The position numbers and the translations under genes are program-made. From Sulfitobacter sp. D7 (GTDB lineage Bacteria; Pseudomonadota; Alphaproteobacteria; Rhodobacterales; Rhodobacteraceae), in the NCBI RefSeq assembly GCF_003611275.1, contig NZ_CP020694.1:3256001-3320000 (forward strand): 64,000 nt of DNA, written 5' to 3'. A model generated the notes under the pieces. It made no database searches. It saw only the letters and a list, made by a program, of their open reading frames with translations, and was not told the origin of the DNA. Positions 44,350-53,265 of this stretch are shown piece by piece (the first letter of the stretch is position 1; each line of letters starts with the position of its first letter).

Positions 44350-45473
44350 TGCGCCAACAAGACGCCTGCGGTGGCGCTCCATGAAATCCAAACGGGGTCT
44401 TCCCACGTGATGTCGCGCCGCGCGATGCGCCGGGTGTTGGCTGTCTGCGCTTTGATCACCTGCCCCCCGGGCAGTTCGACGTGATAGGTGCTGAGGTTTC
44501 CCAGATACGCGATGTCGAGCACTTTGCCCTGTAGCGCATTGGGGGCATCCTCGGGCCGGTCGGTCGAGATACGAATTTTCTCGGGTCGGATCGCCAGATG
44601 GGCCTGCTGCCCCTCGCTGAACGGCACGGCAGAGGTCGCGGTCAGCGGCGGCTGCCCGTCGATCCAGTTCAGATGATATTGGTCTTGGCCAATGGCCTTG
44701 GTGCTGGCTTCGATGATGTTCACGTCGCCGATGAAGTCGGCCACGTAGACGGAATTCGGCGCCTCATAGATTTCAGCCGGGGTGGCCACCTGAATGACGC
44801 GCCCCTCGTCCATCACCGCCACGCGGGAGGCGACGGTCATCGCCTCTTCTTGGTCGTGGGTCACGATAACAAAAGTTGTGCCGGTGGATTCTTGAATATC
44901 CATCAGCTCGAACTGGGTGTCTTGGCGCAATTTTTTATCGAGCGCGCCCAAGGGTTCATCCAAGAGCAAAAGCTTCGGCGCTTTTGCCAGCGACCGCGCC
45001 AGTGCAACGCGCTGCCGTTGGCCGCCGGAGATCTGATGCGGTTTGCGGCGGGCGAATTTCTCTAGCCGGGTCAGTTTCAGCATCTCGGCCACACGGGCCG
45101 CAATCGCGTCCTTGTCCATTTTGTCGCGGCGCAGACCAAAGGCGATGTTGTCCCAGATGCTAAGATGCGGGAACAGCGCATAGGACTGGAACATCATGTT
45201 CACCGCCCGTTTGTTCGGCGGCACCGGGCCGATGTCTTGCCCGGCCAGTTCGATTTGCCCGGAGGTTGGGTTTTCAAACCCCGCCAGCATCCGCATCATC
45301 GTCGTCTTGCCGCAGCCCGATGGGCCCAGCAGAGCAAAGAATTCCTGCGCATAAATGTCCAAAGACAGGTCGTCGATGGCGACGAATTCACCGAATTTCT
45401 TAGTTACATTCTTAAAGCGAATGAGCGGTTTTTCGTCGGGGTCGTTCCAGGGGGCGAAGACGGTTGGGCTCAC
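44346..45473 (-). CDS. potG: polyamine ABC transporter ATP-binding protein (PotG/PotA type)
   Basis: A 375-residue ABC ATPase: Walker A LLGPSGCGKTT, signature SGGQRQRVALARSL, Walker B LLLLDEPLGALD, then a C-terminal TOBE domain (HLAIRPEKIRI). The GTG at 45473 is chosen because AAAGGAT lies at a fair distance before it and the protein then begins SPTVFAPWNDPDEKPLIRF, a PotG-like N-terminus. The longer ATG frame from 45548 is less likely. Confidence 0.93.
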   Translation of the reverse strand: MSPTVFAPWNDPDEKPLIRFKNVTKKFGEFVAIDDLSLDIYAQEFFALLGPSGCGKTTMMRMLAGFENPTSGQIELAGQDIGPVPPNKRAVNMMFQSYALFPHLSIWDNIAFGLRRDKMDKDAIAARVAEMLKLTRLEKFARRKPHQISGGQRQRVALARSLAKAPKLLLLDEPLGALDKKLRQDTQFELMDIQESTGTTFVIVTHDQEEAMTVASRVAVMDEGRVIQVATPAEIYEAPNSVYVADFIGDVNIIEASTKAIGQDQYHLNWIDGQPPLTATSAVPFSEGQQAHLAIRPEKIRISTDRPEDAPNALQGKVLDIAYLGNLSTYHVELPGGQVIKAQTANTRRIARRDITWEDPVWISWSATAGVLLAQ

Positions 45474-45561
45474 GGTTGAGACATCCTTTGATCGGGCTTT
45501 GATCGGGTCGCGGGGCAAGAAAAAGGGGCGCGACCAGACTGGCCGCACCCCCTGTCTCGGA

Positions 45562-46647
45562 TCAGGTACCAGACTTGATCTTGGTCCAGAGCCGGGTCAC
45601 CACGCGCTGCACTTTCGGCGGGTAGGGTGTGGTGGTGAACAGGTTGTTCAGCGCCGCTTCGGAAGGGTAGATCGCCGGGTCGCCGATCACATCCTCGACC
45701 AAATGCTCTTGCGAGGCTTTGTTGCCGTTCGCGTAGTACACGTAGTTCGACGCTGCCGCCATATTCTCGGCGTCCATGATGAAGTTCAGAAACTTATGCG
45801 CGCCCTCGGGGTTTGGCGCGTCGACCGGGATGGCCATCTGGTCGAACCACATCTGCGCCCCTTCGGAGGGGGCGTTGTAGGCGATCTCAACGCCGTTGTC
45901 GGCTTCGGCCGCGCGGTCGCGGGCCTGCAGAATATCGCCGGACCAGCCGACTGCGACGCAGACATCACCGTTGGCCAAAGCATTGATATATTCCGAGGAG
46001 TGGAATTTTTGGATGTAGGGGCGGACCGGCATGAAGACCTCCTCCGCCTTTGCGATTACATCGGGGTCATGGCTGTTGGGGTCTTCGCCGATGTAGTTCA
46101 GCGCCGCCGGGATCATCTCGGCCGGGGCATCGAGGAAATGCACGCCGCAATCGGCCAGTTTCTCCATATTGGCAGGGTCGAAAACCAGGTCCCAAGAATC
46201 GACCGGGGCGTCTTCGCCCAAAGCTTCTTTGACCTTGCCGAGGTTCACGCCGATGCCTGTGGTGCCCCACATGTAGTTGATCGAATGCGCGTTGTCGGGA
46301 TCATATTGTTCGGTCCGCGAGGAAACCACATCCCACATATTTTCAAGGTTGGGCAGCTTGGAGGCATCCAGCGGCTGAAATGCACCGGCAGTGATCTGGC
46401 GCTGCAGGAAGGTGCCCGAGGGGACAACCACGTCATAGCCCGACCCACCGGCCAGCATTTTGGTCTCTAGCACTTCGTTGCTGTCGAACACGTCATAGAC
46501 CAGTTCGATGCCGGTCTCTTCTTCGAATTTATCCAGCAGGGATTCGTCGATATAATCCGACCAGTTGTAGACGCGGACCGTTTCGGCAGTGGCGGCACCT
46601 GCCATCAAGGTGGCGACGGCGACGCTGCTTAGTAGCACATGTTTCAT
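45562..46647 (-). CDS. potF: putrescine/spermidine-binding periplasmic protein (PotF/PotD type)
   Basis: A 361-residue solute-binding protein with a cleavable signal peptide (cut near TAAT-type AATAE) followed by VRVYNWSDYIDESLLDKFEE, the classic PotF/PotD start. The Trp/Asp residues of the polyamine pocket, in VGWSGDILQARDRA, are present. First gene of the operon; divergent from a GntR regulator. Confidence 0.95.
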   Translation of the reverse strand: MKHVLLSSVAVATLMAGAATAETVRVYNWSDYIDESLLDKFEEETGIELVYDVFDSNEVLETKMLAGGSGYDVVVPSGTFLQRQITAGAFQPLDASKLPNLENMWDVVSSRTEQYDPDNAHSINYMWGTTGIGVNLGKVKEALGEDAPVDSWDLVFDPANMEKLADCGVHFLDAPAEMIPAALNYIGEDPNSHDPDVIAKAEEVFMPVRPYIQKFHSSEYINALANGDVCVAVGWSGDILQARDRAAEADNGVEIAYNAPSEGAQMWFDQMAIPVDAPNPEGAHKFLNFIMDAENMAAASNYVYYANGNKASQEHLVEDVIGDPAIYPSEAALNNLFTTTPYPPKVQRVVTRLWTKIKSGT

Positions 46648-46692
46648 TTCATACTCCCGTTAGACAGGTCGGGTTGATCCCCACCTTTCGTC

Positions 46693-46703
46693 AATTTGAT
46701 CAA
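46693..46703. promoter_or_regulatory. putative operator AATTTGATCAA between potF and gntR
   Basis: AATTTGATCA at 46693-46702 recurs exactly at 47512-47521 next to the aminotransferase promoter. Here the core TTGATCAA (46696-46703) is a perfect 8-base palindrome, as expected for a dimeric GntR-type repressor. It lies between the divergent potF operon and the regulator. Assignment to that regulator is inferred from position. Confidence 0.5.
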
Positions 46704-46706
46704 GTT

Positions 46707-46735
46707 TTGCCTCCTCGGGCAAGATGGTTTATGCT
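46707..46735 (+). promoter_or_regulatory. candidate promoter of the GntR regulator
   Basis: TTGCCT (46707-46712) and TATGCT (46730-46735) are 17 bases apart, each matching four of six consensus bases. The putative operator sits just upstream. If correct, the ATG at 46724 would lie upstream of the transcript start, which supports the later start at 46793. Confidence 0.4.
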
Positions 46736-46792
46736 TTCATGCAGAATGAAATGCTGCAACACACGGCGAAACAAGACGGAAAGACCGCTCCC

Positions 46793-47494
46793 ATGGGTTC
46801 AGAAAAGACCGATCCGAGATTGCTTCCCGCCGCCGATGCGGCGGTCAAGACACCAATCCATCAGCATGTTTACGAACGTCTGCGCAAGATGATTCTCTTT
46901 GGCGATTTGGCCCCCGGACAGGGGGTTACGATCCAAGGTCTGACCGCCGCGTTGGATGCAGGCATGACGCCCGTGCGCGAGGCCATCCGACGCCTGATCT
47001 CCGAAGGGGCGCTGACCCATTTGGGCAACCGCCGTGTCACCGTGCCAGAGCTGACCCACGCCGGGCTGGAAGAACTGGGATTCATGCGTGAAACGCTAGA
47101 GCCGGAACTGACCAAACGCGCCGCAAACCGCATGACAGACGGGCGCTTGAACGCTCTGCATGATTGCGACAACGCGCTGAACCTTGCCATTGATCGGGGC
47201 GATGTCGGTGGCTATCTGATGCAGAACTACAGCTTTCACAGGATGATCTACGACCTTGCAGAGGCGCCCATCATGGCCGCCACGGTGGACCGGTTGTGGC
47301 TGCGTTTCGGCCCCTCGCTTCGCGTGGTTTGCGGGCGCTATGGCACCAGCAATCTGCCCGATAAACACGCAGAACTTCTTGCGGCCTTTGCCGCCGGGGA
47401 TGCCGCATTGGCGGGTGAGGTCATGGCAGGCGATGTTGCACAAGGAATGACCCAAATCCGCGCCGCCCTTGATGGGTTGCCCATTCCGCGTTGA
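46793..47494 (+). CDS. GntR/FadR-type transcriptional regulator
   Basis: A 233-residue regulator: a winged helix N-terminal domain (IHQHVYERLRKMILFGDLAP, then GMTPVREAIRRLISEGALTH) and a C-terminal FCD all-helical ligand domain. It lies between the polyamine transport operon and the aminotransferase gene and probably controls both. The ATG at 46793 follows GGAAAG; the upstream ATG at 46724 is rejected because of the promoter position. Confidence 0.88.
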   Translation: MGSEKTDPRLLPAADAAVKTPIHQHVYERLRKMILFGDLAPGQGVTIQGLTAALDAGMTPVREAIRRLISEGALTHLGNRRVTVPELTHAGLEELGFMRETLEPELTKRAANRMTDGRLNALHDCDNALNLAIDRGDVGGYLMQNYSFHRMIYDLAEAPIMAATVDRLWLRFGPSLRVVCGRYGTSNLPDKHAELLAAFAAGDAALAGEVMAGDVAQGMTQIRAALDGLPIPR

Positions 47495-47505
47495 TTCGAT
47501 TGACA

Positions 47506-47521
47506 TGCTATAATTTGATCA
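47506..47521 (+). promoter_or_regulatory. extended -10 promoter with overlapping putative operator
   Basis: TGCTATAAT (47506-47514) is a perfect extended -10 element. AATTTGATCA (47512-47521) starts within it and repeats the motif in the potF-gntR interval. A protein bound here would block the promoter of the aminotransferase gene. No good -35 is seen, as expected for an extended -10 promoter. Confidence 0.55.
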
Positions 47522-47569
47522 TATTCTGCAGCGAAGCTTATTTTTCACGCAGATAGAAGGTGCACAGAC

Positions 47570-48964
47570 ATGCCGCCCATTACGAATCACCTCCCCACCG
47601 CGGACCTTCAAGCGCTTGATGCGGCGCATCATATGCATCCTTTCACCACCAATGATGATTTGGGCGACAAGGGCGCGCGCATCATCACACGGGCCAAGGG
47701 CATCTATTTGACCGACAGCGAGGGGAATGAAATCCTCGATGCGATGGCGGGGCTGTGGTGTGTGAACCTTGGCTATGGCCGCGAAGAGATGGGCAAGGTC
47801 GCCGCACGGCAGATGAACGAACTGCCCTATTACAACACCTTCTTCCAAACGACCCATGTGCCCGCCATCGCGCTGGCCAAGGAACTGGCCGACCTCGCTC
47901 CCGGTGATTTGAACCATGTCTTTTTCGCCGGGTCCGGATCAGAGGCGAACGACACCAACCTGCGCATGGTCCGCACCTATTGGGCGCAAAAGGGCAAGCC
48001 CGAGAAGAGCCATATCATCAGCCGCAAGAATGCTTATCACGGCTCTTCGGTCGGGTCGGCCAGTCTGGGCGGCATGACCTATATGCATGAGCAAGGCGGC
48101 CTGCCGATCCCCGGCATCCATCACATCGGTCAGCCCGATTGGTATGCCGAGGGCGGTGATATGTCGCCCGAGAACTTCGGCCTGAAACGGGCGCAGGAGC
48201 TGGACGCGAAGATCGTCGAACTGGGTGCCGACAAGGTTGCCGCCTTCATTGCCGAACCCGTGCAGGGCGCCGGCGGGGTTGTCATTCCGCCCAGCACCTA
48301 CTGGCCCGAGATTCAGCGCATTTGCGACAAACACGACATTCTGTTGATCGCCGACGAGGTGATCTGTGGCTTTGGCCGGACAGGGAACTGGTTCGGCTCG
48401 CAAACCATGGGGATCAAGCCGCATATCATGACCATCGCCAAGGGCCTCAGCTCGGGCTACGCGCCGATTGGCGGGTCGATTGTGTGTGACGAAGTGGCCG
48501 AGGTCATCAACGCCTGCGAATTCAACCATGGCTACACCTATTCCGGTCACCCGGTCTGTGCCGCCGTGGCGCTGGAAAACCTGCGCATCATGCAAGAAGA
48601 GAACATCGTCGACCATGTGCGAGACGTCGCCGCCCCCGCGCTGAAAGAGGCGCTGGATAAGCTGGGAGAGCATCCGCTGGTTGGCGGGGTCAACGTCTCT
48701 GGCCTGATGGCGTCTCTGCCGCTGACGCCGGATAAGGAAAGCCGTGCGCAATTCGCGGACGGGGGCGTCGCTGGCTACACCTGCCGGGAGCATTGCTTTG
48801 CCAATAATCTGGTAATGCGCCATGTCGGCGACCGGATGATCATCTCTCCGCCGCTGATCATCACGCCCGAAGAGATCAAGATCTTCGCCGCACGGGCGAC
48901 CAAGGCGCTGGATGCGACCTATACCGATCTGAAAGACAAGGACATGCTGAAAGCTGCGTCCTAA
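47570..48964 (+). CDS. omega-aminotransferase (putrescine/polyamine-pyruvate type)
   Basis: A 464-residue class III PLP aminotransferase. HPFTTNDDL is near the start, FFAGSGSEANDTNLRMV in the middle, DEVICGFGRTGNWFG (PLP-stacking Asp) and the lysine in MTIAKGLSSGYAPIGG. Similar enzymes (SpuC type) use putrescine or taurine-like amines with pyruvate. Its position beside the polyamine transporter and regulator supports polyamine breakdown. The start follows AGAAGG. Confidence 0.93.
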   Translation: MPPITNHLPTADLQALDAAHHMHPFTTNDDLGDKGARIITRAKGIYLTDSEGNEILDAMAGLWCVNLGYGREEMGKVAARQMNELPYYNTFFQTTHVPAIALAKELADLAPGDLNHVFFAGSGSEANDTNLRMVRTYWAQKGKPEKSHIISRKNAYHGSSVGSASLGGMTYMHEQGGLPIPGIHHIGQPDWYAEGGDMSPENFGLKRAQELDAKIVELGADKVAAFIAEPVQGAGGVVIPPSTYWPEIQRICDKHDILLIADEVICGFGRTGNWFGSQTMGIKPHIMTIAKGLSSGYAPIGGSIVCDEVAEVINACEFNHGYTYSGHPVCAAVALENLRIMQEENIVDHVRDVAAPALKEALDKLGEHPLVGGVNVSGLMASLPLTPDKESRAQFADGGVAGYTCREHCFANNLVMRHVGDRMIISPPLIITPEEIKIFAARATKALDATYTDLKDKDMLKAAS

Positions 48965-48971
48965 ACGACCC

Positions 48972-49001
48972 GGGCTGCCCCCGTTTGGGGGCGGCCCTTT
49001 A
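48972..49001. terminator. intrinsic terminator shared by convergent genes
   Basis: GGGCTGCCCCC (48972-48982) and GGGGGCGGCCC (48987-48997) form an 11-bp stem with one T-G pair and a GTTT loop, followed by TTTATT. The T run overlaps the stop codon of the convergent transglycosylase gene, so the same element probably ends the aminotransferase transcript and limits read-through from the other side. Confidence 0.85.
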
Positions 49002-50294
49002 TTCGTTTCGCAGTCGGGCCAGCAGCCGGGGCGAAGCATAGCCATCCGGCGCGATCCCCTCGGACTGCTGATAGCTGCGCACGGCATTGACGGTCAGCGG
49101 GCCGATCTTGGCGTCGATCTTTTGCGTGTCAAAACCCGCCTTCGTCAGCAGGGTCTGCAATTCGATCCGCTCATCAAAACTCAGCGCGCGGTCCTCGCGG
49201 GGCCACTCTTGCTTTATCTCCCCCGCGCCGTCGATCCGGTCGGCCAAATGGCCGACGCCGATGACATAGGCATCCGCCGTGTTATAGCGCTCGATCACCG
49301 CGAAATTCGGGAAGATCATAAAGGCCGCGCCCTGCGCACCTGCGGGCAGCAGGATCGACGCGGGCCCGTGATCCGCCACCGCGTCGCCATTCAACGCTGT
49401 CACGCCAAGGTCGGCCCATTCCGCCGGGGTCTTGGTCACCTCACGGTCGGCCAGCAGATAGTCAAACCCCTCGGGCAGGGCCACTTCGACACCCCAAGGC
49501 TGGCCCGTCGTCCAGCCGAAATGCTTGAGATATGCAGCGGTAGAGGCCAGCGCATCGCTGGGGTTGTCGCCCCAAATGTCCCGCCGCCCGTCACCGTCCC
49601 AATCGACGGCATGGGCGTGGAAGGACGACGGCATGAACTGCGTATGCCCCATCGCGCCCGCCCAAGAGCCACGCAATTGCTCTGCATCGGTATCGCCCGC
49701 CTGCAAAATACGCAGAGCGTCCAGCAATTCGCCCTCGAAAAATTCCGCCCGCCGCGCGTCGTAGGCGAGGGTGGCCAGCGAATTCAGCACGCTGTCGCCG
49801 CCTCGGAAACTGCCATAGGCGCTCTCTAGCCCCCAGATCGCGGTGACGATCTCTTTCTCAACGCCATATTTGATTTCGATATCTTCCAGCGTGCGCTCCC
49901 ACTGGGCCAACGCCTTTTGCCCGTTCTGCACCCGCAGATCCGAGGTCGCGGTGTCGAGGTAATCCCAGATCGTTTTGGTAAACTCCGACTGGTTGCGGTC
50001 GCGGCGGATCACCTCGGTATCATAGAGCACCGTATCCAGCGCGCGGTCAAAGACATCCGGGTCGATGCCCTGCTGCAGGGCGCGGGGCCGGAATTCCGTC
50101 ACCCAAGCGCGCAACCCGGCCTCATCTCCGGTGGCCTCTGGGGCGGCTTGCTCTGCCGGGGTGGCGGAAACAACCACGGCCTGCGACGTGCGCGGCGCGG
50201 GCCGCGTAGATTCAGCAGGACCAGACCCAAAGGCCGGAGCCCCCATGCCTGCGGTCGCAAGAATGCCTGAAATCATCGCGTAATGCCGGATCAT
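48999..50294 (-). CDS. lytic murein transglycosylase (MltB family)
   Basis: A 431-residue exported SLT-type enzyme that cleaves the glycan chain with anhydro ends. A signal peptide (ISGILATAGMGAPAFG) is followed by a variable linker and the MltB core with catalytic Glu in WGLESAYGSFRGG, plus GSWAGAMGHTQFMPSSF. A C-terminal peptidoglycan-binding domain ends the protein (LQTLLTKAGFDTQKIDAKIG). The stop overlaps the terminator T run. Confidence 0.94.
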   Translation of the reverse strand: MIRHYAMISGILATAGMGAPAFGSGPAESTRPAPRTSQAVVVSATPAEQAAPEATGDEAGLRAWVTEFRPRALQQGIDPDVFDRALDTVLYDTEVIRRDRNQSEFTKTIWDYLDTATSDLRVQNGQKALAQWERTLEDIEIKYGVEKEIVTAIWGLESAYGSFRGGDSVLNSLATLAYDARRAEFFEGELLDALRILQAGDTDAEQLRGSWAGAMGHTQFMPSSFHAHAVDWDGDGRRDIWGDNPSDALASTAAYLKHFGWTTGQPWGVEVALPEGFDYLLADREVTKTPAEWADLGVTALNGDAVADHGPASILLPAGAQGAAFMIFPNFAVIERYNTADAYVIGVGHLADRIDGAGEIKQEWPREDRALSFDERIELQTLLTKAGFDTQKIDAKIGPLTVNAVRSYQQSEGIAPDGYASPRLLARLRNE

Positions 50295-50395
50295 AATCGC
50301 CTCACCTCATAGAGTTGCGACAAATCCTATGCCCGCCCCGCCCCGGTGGAAAGGGAGGGGCGCGGCCATCCGCGAAGCTCCGCCTGTTTGCCGTC

Positions 50396-52663
50396 TCAGC
50401 GGCGGGTGCGGGTCACTTTGCGCTTGATCTTGTCCTTCTTGCGCTTGGCCTTCACGGCCTTGCCGCGCGGATTGCGGCCTGCCGGGCTGCGCCGACTGCC
50501 ACCCCCGCCTTGCTTGACCTTTTTATCTTCGATCTCAAGCAGTTCCAGTGCGATGCCCCCGGTGACGGGCACCGCCTCGGCCAGCCGTACGGTCACCCGT
50601 TGGCCGATGCCGATGATCATGCCGGTATCGGACCCCATCAGCGTCTGCGCCTCTGGATCATGGTGAAAGTACTCGCGCCCCAAAGACCGCATCGGCACCA
50701 GCCCATCCGCTCCAGTCTCGTCCAGCTTCACGAAGGCCCCGAACCGGGCGATGCCGCTGATCCGACCGGTGAACTCATTGCCCACACGCTCTGACAAGAA
50801 GGCGGCGAGGTAGCGGTCAGTCGTGTCGCGCTCTGCCACCATTGAGCGCCGCTCGGTATCCGAGATATGCGCGCCGGTCTGTTCCAGCCCTTCGATCTCT
50901 TCCGGGGTCAAACCGTCCTTGCCCCAGCCATGCGCCGTGATTAGCGCACGGTGCACAATCAGGTCGGCATAGCGCCGGATCGGAGAGGTAAAATGCGCAT
51001 AAGACCGCAGGGCGAGGCCAAAGTGCCCGATATGCGCGGGCCCGTAATAGGCCTGCGTCATCGACCGCAGGGTGCTGAGGTTGATCAGCTCCGCATCATT
51101 CGTCCCCGCCGCCTGATCCAGCAGGCGGTTAAGATGCGCGGTCTGCAAAACCTGCCCCTTAGCCAGCGTAAAGCCTGCCGCCTGCGCCGTTTCGCGCAAG
51201 GACTCAAGCTTCTCCGGCGAGGGTTCCTCGTGGATACGGAACAGCAGCGGGGTTTTCTTTTTCAGCAGTGTCTCGGCGGCGGCGACATTGGCCAGCACCA
51301 TGAACTCTTCGATCAGCTTATGCGCGTCGAGCCGTTCGCGGAAGTTGACCGATTTCACCTTGCCATCGTCACCCAACTCAATCCGGCGTTCCGGTAGGTC
51401 CAACTCAAGCGGCTGCCGCTCGGCCCGCGCGGTTTTCAGCGCGCCGTAGGCGGCATAAAGCGGTTTCAGCACAAGCTCCAACAGCGGGCCAGTGCGGTCG
51501 TTCGGGTTGCCGTCAATGGCGTCCTGCACCTCTTCGTAATGCAAGGATGCGGGCGAACGCATCAGCCCGCGATGGAACGTATGGCCGGTCTTGTTGCCCT
51601 TGGCATCCAGCACCATACGCACGGCGATACAGGCGCGCGGGACACCTTCGTGCAATGAGCACAGATCGCCCGACAGGCGATCCGGCAGCATCGGCACCAC
51701 CCGGTCGGGGAAATAGGTCGAGTTACCCCGTTTGCGCGCCTCGATATCCAGCGCTGAACCGGGCGTGACATAGGCGGCCACATCCGCGATGGCGACCCAG
51801 ACGACATGACCGCCTTCGTTCTTGGGGTCCTCATCCGCATGGGCATAGCAGGCGTCATCATGGTCGCGTGCATCGGACGGGTCGATGGTGACCAGCGGCA
51901 GGTCACGCAGGTCTTCGCGGCCCTTAAGGCCCTGCGGTTTGGCGGCATCGGCCTGTTCGACCACATCATCGGGGAAATCATCGGGAATGCCGTGCTGGTG
52001 GATCGCGATGAGCGACACCGCGCGCGGCTCGGACGGGTCGCCCAACCGCTCGACGATGCGGGCACGGGGGGAGCCCATGCGCCCCTTTGGCCCGGCCTGC
52101 TCGGCTTCGACCAGTTCACCGTCTTTGGCCCCGTGGGTATGGTCCGCCCCGACGCGCCATTCACGGTCAGCGCCCTTGTCGATTGGCACGATCCGCCCGC
52201 CCTCGGCAGCCTTGCGGAAGATGCCCAAGACCTTTTTCGGATTGCTGCCAATGCGGCGGATCAGCCGCGCCTCATAATGGTGGTCTTCGCCTTTCACCAG
52301 CGTCAGCCGTGCCAGAATGCGGTCGCCTTCGCCAAGGGCGGGATCACTGTCGCGCGGGATCAACAGCACGACGGGCTCTTTCCCCTCGCCATGCCATTCC
52401 ATCGGCTTGGCAAACAGATCACCATCCTTGTCCGGCCCGGTGACCAGCAGCACCGAGACAGGCGGCAAGCGATCCGGATCCTGATAGCTGCGCTGGCGCT
52501 TTTCCAGATGGCCCTCGGCCTCCAGTTCTTTCAACACGCGCTTCAGGTCGATCCGCGCCGCACCTTTGATGCCAAAGGCTTTGGCGATGTCGCGCTTGGC
52601 GGTCAGCGTGGGGTTCTGTTCGATCCAATCGAGGATCTCGGATTTGCTGGGTATCTTGCTCAT
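50396..52663 (-). CDS. rnr: ribonuclease R
   Basis: A 755-residue 3'-5' exoribonuclease that degrades structured RNA, including mRNA freed by trans-translation. An N-terminal winged helix is followed by cold-shock domains, the RNB catalytic domain with DPSDARDHDDACY near residue 265, a late S1 domain (FTGRISGIARFGAFVKLDE), and a very basic C-terminal tail (KAVKAKRKKDKIKRK). Length is usual for alphaproteobacteria. Confidence 0.96.
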   Translation of the reverse strand: MSKIPSKSEILDWIEQNPTLTAKRDIAKAFGIKGAARIDLKRVLKELEAEGHLEKRQRSYQDPDRLPPVSVLLVTGPDKDGDLFAKPMEWHGEGKEPVVLLIPRDSDPALGEGDRILARLTLVKGEDHHYEARLIRRIGSNPKKVLGIFRKAAEGGRIVPIDKGADREWRVGADHTHGAKDGELVEAEQAGPKGRMGSPRARIVERLGDPSEPRAVSLIAIHQHGIPDDFPDDVVEQADAAKPQGLKGREDLRDLPLVTIDPSDARDHDDACYAHADEDPKNEGGHVVWVAIADVAAYVTPGSALDIEARKRGNSTYFPDRVVPMLPDRLSGDLCSLHEGVPRACIAVRMVLDAKGNKTGHTFHRGLMRSPASLHYEEVQDAIDGNPNDRTGPLLELVLKPLYAAYGALKTARAERQPLELDLPERRIELGDDGKVKSVNFRERLDAHKLIEEFMVLANVAAAETLLKKKTPLLFRIHEEPSPEKLESLRETAQAAGFTLAKGQVLQTAHLNRLLDQAAGTNDAELINLSTLRSMTQAYYGPAHIGHFGLALRSYAHFTSPIRRYADLIVHRALITAHGWGKDGLTPEEIEGLEQTGAHISDTERRSMVAERDTTDRYLAAFLSERVGNEFTGRISGIARFGAFVKLDETGADGLVPMRSLGREYFHHDPEAQTLMGSDTGMIIGIGQRVTVRLAEAVPVTGGIALELLEIEDKKVKQGGGGSRRSPAGRNPRGKAVKAKRKKDKIKRKVTRTRR

Positions 52664-52695
52664 AATTCAGCAGGTAGCACGCAGCCCCCCTGTCG

Positions 52696-53265
52696 TCATG
52701 GCAAATCGTGAATTTCGTCCACGTCGCGCAGGGTCGAAACTTGCGCAATCCGGTAGCCCGGCAGGGTCGCGCGACTGTCGGCCAGCGCGTGCGGGCCGGA
52801 CCAGCGCACAGCGTCGAACAGGCTGGGCGGTGCGCGGTGGGGGTGTTTCAACCCCACCAGCCAGTAGCCCCCATCGGGCGCGGGGCCAAAGACCGCGTCA
52901 TGTCGTCCGAGCGCATCGAAGGCCCGCGCAAGTTCCTTGCGATTAATGCCGGGAATATCCGCCCCGATCACACAGGCCGGGCCGGGTGCGGCGCGTAGCA
53001 TCCGTGCCATGCGGTCGCCCAGATTGCCCCTGCCCTGCGGCCAGCGGGGCAAATGCGCGGGCCAAACCCGACTTTGCAGCCCTTCGACATCCGGCGCGAC
53101 AGCCAGCACCACCTGCCAACGTGGATCTTCAATGCGGCGCAGCAGGCGGCGCGTCTGGTGGCGAAACCACCATGCCGCGCCCACCATGCCAAGGTCACGG
53201 CCCAGCCGGGTTTTCACCCGACCGGGATGCGGTTCTTTTACCATAACGATGAGCGTTGGTTTCAC
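52696..53265 (-). CDS. DUF2064 / TIGR04282 family nucleotidyl- or glycosyltransferase-like protein
   Basis: A 189-residue GT-A fold protein. [19 protein letters not shown] and [20 protein letters not shown] followed by [14 protein letters not shown] are the family motifs, similar to CofC-like enzymes and to proteins annotated in arsenosugar biosynthesis. The substrate is unknown and there is no arsenic gene nearby. It overlaps dapE by ATGA. Confidence 0.86.
   Translation of the reverse strand: MKPTLIVMVKEPHPGRVKTRLGRDLGMVGAAWWFRHQTRRLLRRIEDPRWQVVLAVAPDVEGLQSRVWPAHLPRWPQGRGNLGDRMARMLRAAPGPACVIGADIPGINRKELARAFDALGRHDAVFGPAPDGGYWLVGLKHPHRAPPSLFDAVRWSGPHALADSRATLPGYRIAQVSTLRDVDEIHDLP

Noticed and set aside
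46724..46792. Upstream ATG start for the GntR regulator
   Set aside because: A plausible promoter -10 at 46730-46735 lies downstream of it, and the later ATG at 46793 has a ribosome-binding site.
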